Assembly (NCBI GenBank): GCA_003339415.1
Contig: PDHQ01000019.1
Span: forward strand, 248,001 to 312,000
Direction of reading: 5' to 3'
DNA length: 64,000 nucleotides
Source: Ophiocordyceps camponoti-saundersi (nom. inval.)
Lineage: Eukaryota; Ascomycota; Sordariomycetes; Hypocreales; Ophiocordycipitaceae
In this document: positions 46,216 to 55,976 of the stretch, piece after piece
How positions within the stretch are numbered: the first letter of the stretch is position 1
How the letters are laid out: each line of letters starts with the position of its first letter
The notes under the pieces: model-generated
Told to the model about the DNA's origin: nothing
The model's database searches: none
The model's input: only the letters and a program-made list of their open reading frames with translations
Program-made: the position numbers and the translations under genes

Positions 46216-47277
46216 CTATCCCATGCTCTGCTTAATATGCGCATCATGCAATTCCGCAACATCCGGAATGATGAGCGCCTCAATCTCAGCATCCGGATCA
46301 CCAGGAGGCAACTTCTCCAACGGCAACGGCCTCTCTTCCTCCCCCTCCTCCTCACCATAAGCAGCGGCAGCGGCAGCGGCAGCGGCAGGCAACCGAACCC
46401 ACCGAACAGGCCTAGGCTCAGGCTCAACAAAGACAACCTCCCACTTCCGCGTAGACAACAGGTTCCCGATAACAAGATGATGCTGATACCGACGCAGCGA
46501 AGCCCTCGCCTTGGCGATGAGCATCGAAGGGTCCGTCTCAAGCTTATACGAGACGATGAGCCCCTCGGGAGCCCAACCGTCGACGAGGCTCTTGAGGAAC
46601 TTTGGAACGGGATCGAGATCGACCACCAGCCGACGACCTTTCCCCCCATCGCCCGACTGCAGCTTGTGCTCCGCCATCCTCTCCGGCGGCACGAAGAAAT
46701 CCGACACGGCAGCGGCGAGGTATAGCAAAGCCCTAGGTCCCAAAGGTCTCATCAACCTAGCCAGCGCCCTCAGCGAATGGAGGTACTCGCCGACGGTGAC
46801 AAAGGTGAGAGGTAAGAGCAGATGATCCCGTTGAGCGGCTCTATATTGCGCCAAGACGCGACCGACCCGCTTGGCAGAGGCAGCCTTGACCCTAACCCCG
46901 ACAACAACCTCGCCATCTTCGTCCTTGTCCTCGGTCGTCTCCAGCAAGTCCAGCATACCGGCGTCGTCATGCGCCGCCAAGTGTCGCACAAACGGCTGGA
47001 GGCTGAATTGCCGGTGTAGGAAGATGACGGCGTAACCCGAGGCCAGTAGCTGCTCCGCGCTCGCAGCCCCGCGCGTTCCGGCGCTGAAGTTGTCGATGAA
47101 CCGGACCGTCTGTCGCTCGAGCGGGACCGTCGTGCCCCCCGATGTGACGAGCGCCACCCTTCGTCCGCTCGAAGCATGTTCGCCGATGAAGCTTCGTGCT
47201 CGGCTTATAAGTGATTCGAGATGGGCTGGTGGAGGCGTCGCGTCGAAGTAGGCCGCCTCTGAGGCGGAAGCGTCCAT
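46216..47277 (-). CDS. CAB2: Phosphopantothenate-cysteine ligase (coenzyme A synthesis)
   Basis: This single exon encodes 353 residues from MDASASEAAYFD. It joins 4'-phosphopantothenate to cysteine, the second step from pantothenate to CoA. Visible landmarks are RRVALVTSGGTTVPLE, VRFIDNFSAGTRGA, GYAVIFLHR and LYLAAAVSDFFVP. These are followed by the conserved Lys stretch HKLQSG, PKFLKSLV, LIVSYKLETD and IGNLLSTR. An Ala run (PAAAAAAAAAY) and an acidic insert interrupt the C-terminal third. The frame stays open upstream to 47550, but that extension is Lys-rich and hydrophobic leader sequence. Yeast Cab2 is of similar size. Confidence 0.92.
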   Translation of the reverse strand: MDASASEAAYFDATPPPAHLESLISRARSFIGEHASSGRRVALVTSGGTTVPLERQTVRFIDNFSAGTRGAASAEQLLASGYAVIFLHRQFSLQPFVRHLAAHDDAGMLDLLETTEDKDEDGEVVVGVRVKAASAKRVGRVLAQYRAAQRDHLLLPLTFVTVGEYLHSLRALARLMRPLGPRALLYLAAAVSDFFVPPERMAEHKLQSGDGGKGRRLVVDLDPVPKFLKSLVDGWAPEGLIVSYKLETDPSMLIAKARASLRRYQHHLVIGNLLSTRKWEVVFVEPEPRPVRWVRLPAAAAAAAAAYGEEEGEEERPLPLEKLPPGDPDAEIEALIIPDVAELHDAHIKQSMG

Positions 47278-47744
47278 GGCGAAAGAGAGAGATGGATGCT
47301 TTGACGCAGTATGTATGAGGGAGGAGAAGAGGAGGACGAGGAGGACGAGGAGGAGAAGGAAGAATTGAAGCCAGAGTGTGTCGTATGTTACCTGCCTACC
47401 TATGTGAAGAGGTATGTGACGCGTGCTCACGGCTACGGAGCAGCTTCCATCCCGGCCGATACAATGTCTCTTCTTCTTCTCCTTCTTCTTCTTCTTGGAT
47501 ATTGTTCTTTCTCTTCGTATTGAATTATCTCTAGCTGCAGACATGCACACATACCTACTCCTAACTACCTATCTCTAGATGCCGTCATTCTCCCATCTCA
47601 ACAAGAGGCCGAGATAGAGAGAGAAGGGGGAGGGAGTGAAAGAGAGAGACACAAACATAGGCAAGACAGAGACAGAGACGGAGAGACCGAAAAGAACAAA
47701 TGCAGAAGATGATGAAACCCTCCTTTCTTCCTCCTCTCGTCCTC
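47278..47744. other. Short spacer between CAB2 and the acetyl-CoA transporter
   Basis: This 467-bp spacer, upstream of CAB2 and downstream of the transporter, contains GAG/GAA and CT tracts and no gene. Confidence 0.5.
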
Positions 47745-49525
47745 TTATTTGCCCAGCCGCCACGCCCGCAGCGGCAACGCCTGCAGATGCATCACCTTGG
47801 GCCGGATATACCAGAAAAATGTCACGACTCCAAAGGCCACACACAGTATGTTGACGGCGTGATAGCCGTCCCGCAGCACCTCGCACCGCCCTCCTGCCTT
47901 CTCGCATTGCTCCTTGGCAGACTGGACGGCGCAGGAAAAGGGCTCCGTCTGGGCCCCCTTGGCCGGATGGCACGTCGCCTCCGTAAGCGCGTCCACGAGC
48001 CGCAGCACGAAGTAGCGTGGGAACGTCCCGCCGAGGTTGGAGACCCTGTCCGAAAGAAGGCCGTCAGCTTTGGAAGGGAGGACTGGGATTCTGAAAAGAC
48101 AAAGAGAGGGGGAAACAGGGAGGACGAGACGATGAAAAAGAAGAAAACTCACGTCGCCAGCAGCGTCATGTACGTGCCCCCTATCACCGGATCCGACACC
48201 TTGGCGTGAAACGCCGAAACGGCCACAAACATGACCGTGTTCGTAAACGTCGACAGCACGTGCTCCCCAATCACCAGCAGCAGGTAGCTCGTCGTGACGC
48301 CGTCGCGAGGAAACACCATGACGGTAAACTGCGCCAAGACGGCGGCCGCCAGCCTACCGACGAAACCCCAGCACCACAGCCGCATCGGCGTGTACCGCTG
48401 CGACCACATGCCGGCGTAGTAGCCGAGCCCGATCTCAAACGGAAAATCGATGAGCACCGTCAACGCCATGTTGTCCTTGCCGAAGCCCTTGTCCAACAGC
48501 TTGAGATTCGTCACGCCGTCGTTGGCCTGGAAGCCCAGCTTGGCGATCAAGTGGACGATGATGATGGCCTGGACGTTGCGCAGCTTCAGGATCCCCCACA
48601 TGGTGCGGTAGACCTCCCAGACGCCGTCCTCGTTGTGGGACCGCTCCTCGCGCTTCAGCAGCGCCAGACCAATGGTGACGACAATGTACGCCCAGCCCCA
48701 GAGCTTCAGATAGCCGCCCAGCGACACGAGGCCGGCCTCCGACGGCACAGTCCGTAGCCACTTGTTGGCAAAGTCGCTCGCGTTGAGAGCCAGGAAGACG
48801 GTGAAGGACAGGAAATGGCCAGCCGTGAGGCCCACCGTCTGCGCCGTCGACGCATACGACACGTTGGCCGGCGTCAGCAGCGTCAGCGCCCAGCCGTCGA
48901 CGGCGATGTCCTGCGTCGCGCACATGAGCACGAGAAAGAACCACCACAGCATGAACCCCCACACCGTCGGCCCGCCTGGCCGTCCCATCGTCTGCATCAT
49001 GTCTTCGACCCGCGACCCGAGCCAAAGCATGCCCAGACCCGACAGGAACTGAATGGGCACGATCCACGTCTTGCGCCGCCCCATCCGCCGGCTCCATACC
49101 GCATCCACGAATGGGCTCCACAACAGCTTCAGCGAGTAAGGATAGGATGCCAGGCTAAACGTCCCGATCTCGCCGTACGACAAGTGGTTCTTGAGCAAGA
49201 ACGGAACGGACCCCATGGCGAGGCCCATCGGGATGCCCTGCAAGAAGTAGAGCAGGACCAGCAGCAGGAAATTGCGCTGGTCTTGTCGCGGCAGCTCGAG
49301 GAATCCGCGGCTACCATGTCCGGGCGTCGTAGGTATCGGCACCGGTTCGTCGAGCGAGAAGCCGTCGCGCGACATGACGTTGATGGCCATGTTGCCTGCC
49401 TTGGGGCTCGCACCCTTGCGCCGCATTTCGAAGCCGCTGTGCATCTTTCCGTTCGCATTATCCGCCTCGGCCGACAGGCTCTGCGTGGGCTCTGTCGATT
49501 GCGGCCGTCTGGCTCGAGCACTCAT
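47745..49525 (-). CDS. Acetyl-coenzyme A transporter (SLC33A1/AT-1 family)
   Basis: Exons on the minus strand are 49525-48153 and 48045-47745, with a 107-bp intron 48046-48152 (gtgagt..ggacag, phase 2), giving 557 residues. In animals SLC33A1 imports acetyl-CoA into the ER lumen. The match includes YFLQGIPMGLAMGSVPFLL, SYGEIGTFSLASYPYSLKLL and WSPFVDAVWSRRMGRRKTW. It continues with CATQDIAVDGWALTLL, KLGFQANDGVTNLKLLDKG and, over the splice, GGTYMTLLATVSNLGGTFP. About 11-12 membrane spans are expected. It follows CAB2 on the same strand, so CoA synthesis and acetyl-CoA transport are neighbours. Confidence 0.93.
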
Positions 49526-50413
49526 GGGAGATGCCCTTGACGAGTTTTGTCTTTGCAGTTGGTCTTTGCAGTTGAATTCTCTGCTTCCTTGTCGCGACTG
49601 TATGTGTGTATAGGCGCGTCTGTATCTGTAATGTGCGTGTCTTTAAGCGTGTCGTGCGCCTTAGTCTCTCCTGCACGTCAGTGTAGTAGGTATCGAACGA
49701 ATCTTGGATACGTCGTCGTCACCCGGATCTCCAAGATTGGCACCGTGGCAGTTGGAAAAAAAGAACGCTACCGTGGCCTGATGTCGATCCAAAGTCGAGG
49801 GAGTTTTTTTTTTTCCTTTTTTATCTTCCTTTTTGACCTTTTCAAGGGCTTTTTTTTTTCAAGGGAGCGAAAGCGTACAAGGACGGACGGAGGAGGGTTT
49901 TTCTTTTCTCAGCACAGAGATGAAGAAGAGGAGAAAATGAGAGAAGAGAAGAGAGACCAATGGCTCATCCACGGAGAGTGAAGAGCAAGAAAAAAGGAAC
50001 AAGAAGAAAAAGGGACCGGAAGAAGGAAACGAAGCCTCTTGGAGAAGGTTGAAGGAAGACTGGCAGAAGAAGAGGCCAGCAGTTTAAGTTCCATACTAGG
50101 GGCTACTCCGATAGAGGTAGTTGCGTGTCAGGCACGTGCTTAGTCACAACGCTAAAATCACTGGTGCCGCCGTTGGCCTGTCCTCTAAGGCCTATCCTCT
50201 AAGGCCTATCCTCTAAGGCCCTCCACTCCTCTGAGGCTCCAAGGGCCCCCCCTTCTAAGGCTAAGGCTCCAAGACACGCAAAAAAAGGTGCCGATGCGAC
50301 GACGTCCGAGCGCTTGCTTCTTGAACCGCAACACCATCACCCGAACCCGGTCAGAACGCGTGATATAAACTCGATAGAGAGAGAGACAGAGAGAGGGGTT
50401 CGAACAGCAGGTC
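49526..50413. promoter_or_regulatory. Divergent promoter region (acetyl-CoA transporter / CENP-O)
   Basis: This holds T- and A-rich runs and a 14-bp tandem repeat at 50181-50220 just before the CENP-O leader. No gene is supported. Confidence 0.5.
50181..50220. repeat. 14-bp tandem repeat, unit TCCTCTAAGGCCTA
   Basis: Two perfect copies and a third of 12 bases are followed by degenerate ctctgaggc and ctaaggct variants as far as about 50270. The unit contains the AGGCCT palindrome. It ends about 190 bp before the CENP-O start. Confidence 0.9.
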
Positions 50414-51357
50414 ATGGAGGGAGACTCTGCCCTTGCGGACGCCGCACCGCTGGAGCAAGAGCTACAAGATCTTCGCGACCAAGGTAAGAAAACAGCTTCC
50501 CTCCTCTCTCTCTCTCTGAAACACTCACCAACAAAATCAATCCAGCCATTGCTCTCCGCAAAGAACTCCAGATCCAATGCTCGACAATCCTAGCCTCATC
50601 CATGGGCATCCGCGCCTCGTCAGCATCACCAACGCCAACCGACCTCGCCACGCGCGCAGCCCAGCAACGCGCCTACATGCAAAGAAGCAACTACCGCGCC
50701 AGCGCGCCCATCACAGCCTTCAAGGTCCAAGACCCGGACCCAAGCGCAGTAGACGGGGGCAAAGTACTGGGCTTGCGTTTCGAAGCAATGTCGAGGGGAC
50801 AGTTCCACAGGCCGTACTACGTCATGCTGAACCGGCCGTATGGTGCTGATTCGCCGCGTCATTTAAAGCTGCATCGTCATACGCTGCCTCCGACTGTGGC
50901 CGTCAACGCCCTAGCTGCCAAACACCTACCCGCGCCGTCGAAGGGGGAGCAGCAGCAGCAGCAGCAGCAGAATCTGGAGCGCTTCGTCGCAGAGTTGAGG
51001 AGGGATATCGTTCGGTATCATAATCGGATGGGTGTTGCGGCTGATTTGCGTCGCAAACTCGGCTTGCATCATCGTCTGCAGAGACGGGCATCCTCGGCCA
51101 CTCATTCTGTTGTTGAGGTCGTCATTGCGGATATCGAGGCTAAGCACGTTAAGATCGGCTGGGCCGATGGCCGCTCTGCGCGACTTGTGCTGGACCATGA
51201 CGGTCGCGTTCGTAATATGGTTGTCTTTGATCACCAGGGTCGCGATTGGGACACTGCCGTCCAGATGATGGGCTCAGGCAAAGACAGCCTGCATGATATT
51301 GCGACGAGACTTCAACCCGGTGGCACTGATCGAACAAGCAAAAGGCATTCTGCTTAG
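50414..51357 (+). CDS. MCM21: Inner kinetochore protein Cenp-O / Mcm21
   Basis: Exons are 50414-50483 and 50546-51357, with a 62-bp intron 50484-50545 (gtaaga..tccag, phase 1), giving 293 residues. A short N-terminal coiled coil spans the splice (EQELQDLRDQ, AIALRKELQ). The Cenp-O domain follows with RASAPITAFKVQDPDP, DGGKVLGLRFEAMSRGQF, RPYYVMLNRPY, HRHTLPP and VRYHNRMGVAADLRRKLG. The family is part of the COMA/Ctf19 complex, which links centromeric nucleosomes to the outer kinetochore. A polyglutamine run near residue 160 breaks the domain. Fast divergence makes this protein easy to miss, but the motif order is convincing. Confidence 0.87.
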
Positions 51358-51704
51358 AATGCATCTAGTCATGAAAGGTGAGATTCAACGTGTCACAACA
51401 GACAGAAAACAACTGTTTTGAGCTTCGCTCTGTATTATGTATTTGAGCGGGTGTGTGAGATGAAAAAAAGGGGGTTTTCAATACAGAGTCCCGACATCAA
51501 TGTGCAGATCCTTCTCCTATCGACAAAGACGAGTACGCCTCGCCTGGCACACAATGTACAGCCTGAAAATAAGTGACTTCCCCCGAAAGGGGGAGGGAAA
51601 ATACAGAGGGAACATGCTGTAATGCCATCCCGTAAGAGAAAAGAGTCATCAAGAAACAGACAAAAGAGCCACCGAGTCCAATGAGATCAAAACAGCGAAC
51701 GCTC
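51358..51704. other. Convergent 3' spacer
   Basis: This short spacer lies between CENP-O and the GPI-protein gene. No gene is seen. Confidence 0.5.
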
Positions 51705-52487
51705 CTACAGCAGGAGGGCGGCGACGACGACGGCAACGGCGGCGACACCGACGTTGCGGCTGTTGGCAGAGGCACCGGCCATGACGACCGGGGCCGTCGT
51801 GTTGTACGGGCGGGGAGCATAGCCGGGAGCGGTGCCCATGGGCGCAACGTAGGGGGCAACCGGGGCCGGGGCCGGGGCGGGGACCATGCTAGGGGCGTAG
51901 GTCGGGTAGGGAGCCGGGGCCGGGGCGGCGACGACCTCCGGGCTAGGCGCCGCGGGCTGGTAAGCCGACGTGGGCGCGTAGACGGGGGTGGGCGTGTAGA
52001 TGGACGTCTCGACCGGGGCCTGGGGCTGCTCGTAGGGCGTAGGCGTGACGACAGCAGTGTTGGCGACGGGCACGGGGCAGACAGTGGTGGTGGCCGGCAC
52101 GGCGTAGGTGGTCTGGACGTTGTTGATAGTCGTCACCATCTGGGTAGCCGTGACGGTGCTGGTGGTCCAGCTGTGAGGAGCGTGGTCCTCGCAGTTGCAA
52201 GGGTGGACGTAGTGCCAGCCCTTCTCTCCGTGGTTGTCGCAACCATCGATGGTGACATCGTGGGGAGGGTGCCACATGTCGGTGCAGTCCGCAGGGGGGC
52301 CGTGCTTGGGGCAGTCGGCCTTGTCCATGTGGATGCCCTCGGGAATCTTGACGTCGAGGCAGATCTTGGCGTTGATGCCCAGCAGGTTCACATCAAGATC
52401 GGCGTCGAGGCCCAGAAGAGGCGAGCGAGGCACGATGGCGGCAGTGGCCACGGCGGCAGAGGCGACGGCGATGATGGAGGACTTCAT
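51705..52487 (-). CDS. GPI-anchored cell-surface protein with Ala/Pro/Thr-rich stalk
   Basis: This single exon encodes 260 residues from MKSSIIAVASAAVATAAIVP, a signal peptide. A compact N-terminal domain (about 22-110) holds six of the seven cysteines (KICLDV, DCPKHGPPADC, DGCDNH, PCNC). A Thr/Pro/Ala-rich stalk with PAPAP and PTPVYAPT repeats follows. The protein ends in a GPI signal: small residues ASANSRN, then a hydrophobic tail VGVAAVAVVVAALLL. One NTT glycosylation site is seen. The open frame extends upstream, but the signal peptide fixes this ATG. It is probably a wall or plasma-membrane protein. I do not recognise the N-terminal domain. Confidence 0.82.
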   Translation of the reverse strand: MKSSIIAVASAAVATAAIVPRSPLLGLDADLDVNLLGINAKICLDVKIPEGIHMDKADCPKHGPPADCTDMWHPPHDVTIDGCDNHGEKGWHYVHPCNCEDHAPHSWTTSTVTATQMVTTINNVQTTYAVPATTTVCPVPVANTAVVTPTPYEQPQAPVETSIYTPTPVYAPTSAYQPAAPSPEVVAAPAPAPYPTYAPSMVPAPAPAPVAPYVAPMGTAPGYAPRPYNTTAPVVMAGASANSRNVGVAAVAVVVAALLL

Positions 52488-53612
52488 GTTGACTGATTTG
52501 CGGGGGGTCTTGAAAACCGGGAGAGAAGCGAAGACTAAAGATGTTTTGTTTCTCAAACGAGTGGACGGGTAGACAACTCTGAAGCCCCAAAGAAAACGAG
52601 TGTGAAGAAGAAGGCGGATTGTATGCTGTAACCTGCTTGTGCTGATATCGGAGAGGGAAGTGTTGGTTCATTGCCGGGGAGCATCATGACGTTAAATATC
52701 CTGCTTCGGCTCCCTCCTCCTCCCCTTCTCTCACCCCCCTCTTACCCCCCAAAAGGACTGCCCAACAAATTGACACACCCTTGACGAGGCCCGAGTCCAG
52801 GGATGGTTAATGGTGAACGAACTTGAACCCGCCCTTGATTCCACCTGACAATGTCATTGAAGCGATTAAAGTCCTAGTCCCATGTCTGATGCTGATAATA
52901 GGAGAGACCGTGCGCACCAAGTACAGTCATCGATACTGACCAAAGCTCATCATCGGTGCCCTCCAAGGGAAGAAAGGATTGTTCTCCTGCGCTAGACGTG
53001 CACTTGCTTTCGTCCTGTCATCACCCTAAGTAGCTTGGGTTGCCATCCATGTGTAAAGACAGATCGTGAAGAGAAGCCACTGTCAAAGCATTCAGCAGTC
53101 TGGTGTCTTTGTTTTCTCCTTTGGTTTCACTCTGTTGTGTCTCTTCATTTCCATTTTGTCTTCCTCTCACGGCTTCACACAGCCGCGAGGCCGACCAAAG
53201 GGATGACGACCGAACCCCCAGTGTGCCCTTTCGAGACAACTCTGTCTAGCGGATGCAGGGAGACCATTCATCATCTTTCTTTACATAGACGTGGGTCGAG
53301 CAGGAAGAAAAACAAAGAAAATAGCACTTCTCCGGTCGTCTGAGACGAGGGTGACAGAAGGGGACTCAAGGAAGAAGTGAGTTCCAGGGGGCGAGCGTAG
53401 CCTTTCGTCTTCGTTTGCCTCATGAACCTCTGGGGACGTTTATTTTGGGCACAGGTTAGACGCCCTTGGGGATGGGAAACATTGGCAATCCCAAAGTCAG
53501 ATCCTCTAAATTTGCTGCATGGAAGAAAAGACGTTTCACCGTTGATTTCATTCCTTTTTCCTTGTTGTCGCCTCTCGCGTGGTCAAGGTAGGTCGCCCCT
53601 CTTGGCCCGGCT
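52488..53612. other. Intergenic spacer
   Basis: The promoter side of the GPI-protein gene is pyrimidine-rich (52700-52750). No gene is supported. Frames at 53035-53343 and 53422-53694 show no features. Confidence 0.45.
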
Positions 53613-54140
53613 TCACCAATCCAGGGGCGGCCTTGCACCAGAAGGGGCAGAAGGGGAGACCAGCGCCTCGACGCTTAGCCGGCCCGTCTCATGACCGACG
53701 ACGTCCTCGTCTATAGTCCAGCGCGCAAGCTGCTGATCGACGAGCCTCTTCCACTTCTCGATCAAGGGGTGGGCATCGGCCACGTTGAGGTCATCATGGA
53801 CGTGGAATGTGTGCTTGCCATCCGGCGCAAAATACGATGAAGAGAAGATGACGCTTAAACTGAGCTCCTTCCGAGCCGTAGCTAGTAGTTGCTCTGCTTC
53901 GCTGTCGGCCCGGACGGCTTCGCTTATGGCCTCGAGCAGACCCAAGATCCGACCGGCTCGCAAGCCCAAGGTGGCACCTAAGCTGAACCCCTCGTCGAAG
54001 CCAGCCTGAATGGTTGACTGCTTGGCGACCGCCAGAGCCTCGCGATAACCCGCCGTCGTGTGCTCCGTCTGAAGTCGACGCATATCAGACGGGTGAGCCG
54101 CCGGCGCCTCGCCGAAGACGTCATCGAGTTCTGATGCCAT
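53613..54140 (-). CDS. YAE1: Yae1-family protein (Fe-S targeting adaptor)
   Basis: This single exon encodes 175 residues from MASELDDVFGEAP. The Yae1/Lto1 family signature is the run YREALAVAKQSTIQAGFDEG followed by FSLGATLGLRAGRILGLLEA, with glycines spaced every few residues. In yeast, Yae1 with Lto1 links the cytosolic Fe-S machinery to the ribosome-recycling protein Rli1. An in-frame upstream ATG at 54212 would add 24 residues that look like a mitochondrial presequence. I take the downstream start because it matches family length. It is divergent from the SDR gene. Confidence 0.82.
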   Translation of the reverse strand: MASELDDVFGEAPAAHPSDMRRLQTEHTTAGYREALAVAKQSTIQAGFDEGFSLGATLGLRAGRILGLLEAISEAVRADSEAEQLLATARKELSLSVIFSSSYFAPDGKHTFHVHDDLNVADAHPLIEKWKRLVDQQLARWTIDEDVVGHETGRLSVEALVSPSAPSGARPPLDW

Positions 54141-54648
54141 GTGCGAGCCTCGACTTCGTTGCTGAGCAGTGAGGACAGACTGAGAGCACAGGGTTTTCGC
54201 CAGGCTCCGCATTGTCTTACATAATGTGATGCTCGCCCTTGTTCCTTTTCTCCCTCTCTTGCGTCTTACAACGTCTCTTTGATCCTTGCTCTGTGGCTCT
54301 CTCGTGTCTTGTCTCTTGTCTTAGACGTTCTTCTTTTGATTTGCTTCTCCACAGCCATCTTTTCGTCTTGATGACAAAAAAAATAATCATCCATCGTCGA
54401 TGATGATGATGATAATGATGATAATGATGATGCATTCGTGTGCTGTCACGTGACACCCGCCATTGCACGTCGACGTGCCTAGGTACATGCAGTTGCATGT
54501 TTGTACGACCTCGGTTCGGCTGAGAATGTATGTATGTATGAGAGAGTCTTATTCTTCTTCTCGGCATGATGTTTCCCCTCTTCATTAGGCCGACCCCTCA
54601 CCTTCTCTGTCTATCCTACAAGCCGAGCCACTCTGAACATCTATAATC
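54141..54648. promoter_or_regulatory. Divergent promoter region (YAE1 / SDR gene)
   Basis: It contains a GATGAT/ATAATG microsatellite at 54394-54432 and a short TATG run near 54527. No separate gene is seen. Confidence 0.55.
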
Positions 54649-55466
54649 ATGGCAGAGCGAAGCTTCCATGGCAAAGTCTCCATCGTCACCGGCGGAGCCT
54701 CCGGCTTTGGCAAAGCTATCGCGGAGAAGCTCTGCCTCCAGGGCTGCAAGGTCGTCATCGCCGATCTGGCCGAGGAAGACGGCATAGCTGTCGCTAAGCA
54801 GCTCAACTGCGTCTTCGTCAAGGCGGATGTTACCTCTCGCTCTGACTGGGAACGCATCTTGTCCAAGACCGTCGAGGCATACGGTCAAGTCGATGTCGTC
54901 GTCAACAACGCCGGCACCGCATATTTGGCGAAGCCATCCGAGCAAGTATCCGAGGCTGAGTTCGACATGGTCTTCAACGTCAATGTCAAGTCCATTTACA
55001 TGTCGACCGCCGTCCTGGTACCGTACTTGATCAAAGAGGACCGCAAGGCCTGCTTCGTCCAAGTGGCCAGCACTGGAGGCGTCCGTCCGCGGCCGAGACT
55101 GACCTGGTACAATGCGACCAAGGGAGCCGTCATCACAATCACCAAGTCGCTAGCAGCTGAATATGCCACTCGCGGCATCCGCTTTAACGCCGTATCTCCG
55201 GCAGTGTCCGGATCTACGCGCCTGTACGTTGTCATCGTTATACGTCGCAGCATCGCTGACTTTTCTCCTTTCCACTATTTGATGGCGACAGGACGCCCAT
55301 GTTCCTTGGTGAAAAAGCGGACATAGCCCCGTTGGTCGCCACCGTACCTCTCGGCAGGGCGTGCGAACCAACAGATGTCGCCAATGCCGTGTCTTACCTC
55401 GCTAGCGACGAGGCATCCTTCATCACGGGCGTTAATCTCGAGGTGGACGGTGGCCGCTGCGTCTGA
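54649..55466 (+). CDS. Short-chain dehydrogenase/reductase
   Basis: Exons are 54649-55223 and 55292-55466, with a 68-bp intron 55224-55291 (gtacgt..gcgacag, phase 2), giving 249 residues. The Rossmann motif TGGASGFG is at about 14-21, NNAG at 86-89, and the catalytic Ser141, Tyr154 and Lys158 (WYNATKGA) are all present. Asp in VVIADL after the second strand favours NAD(H). The tail [13 protein letters not shown] is typical of the classical 250-residue class. The substrate is unknown. The aldehyde dehydrogenase gene follows on the same strand, suggesting alcohol-to-acid oxidation of one compound. Confidence 0.9.
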
Positions 55467-55976
55467 GCGCTTAACGTTACTGGTCTGAGGTTGACATGAG
55501 ATGACTGGTGCTGACGACGACGACGACAATAACGATGACGATGATGACGATATTGTTAACGCCTCAGCCTGAGTCCAGATACTGTGTAGTTCGTAACATA
55601 ATACTGAACGATGTGATACTCTTGGCCCATATGCAGCCCGTTCCTTGACTGAAGCCTTCCATCTGCAGGCCAGAGCATGCAGATAGACGTGTTCGGATAG
55701 AAAATAGCTCGCTCAACAGATGGATACACAAGCCACGTCACATCGTATGGTGGCATGCGGATATGCAGTCGGCTGTGAGACTCATCGGTTCCCCGCCCGA
55801 CGCATGGTAATCGGTATTTGTCCGAGTATCCGTATGTAGGCGTATATGGCCGGAAGCATGTCTGCCACCTATATAGGTAGGTAGGGGGGGAGCTTGGCCT
55901 CTACCGGGCTCGGTTCTTCCATCTTCTCCGACAAGCAACTAGCAAACAGACAGTAGAACAGACTGACCATACGACC
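55467..55976. other. Spacer between SDR and ALDH genes
   Basis: This 510-bp spacer holds a GAC/GAT tract near 55515-55555, TATCCGTA at 55827-55834 and a short TAGG run near 55873. No gene is seen. Confidence 0.5.

Noticed and set aside
46216..47550. In-frame N-terminal extension of the phosphopantothenate-cysteine ligase to 47550
   Set aside because: The extra residues are a Lys run followed by a Leu-rich stretch coded by GAG/GAA tracts, the first codon is weak, and the family length fits the ATG at 47277.
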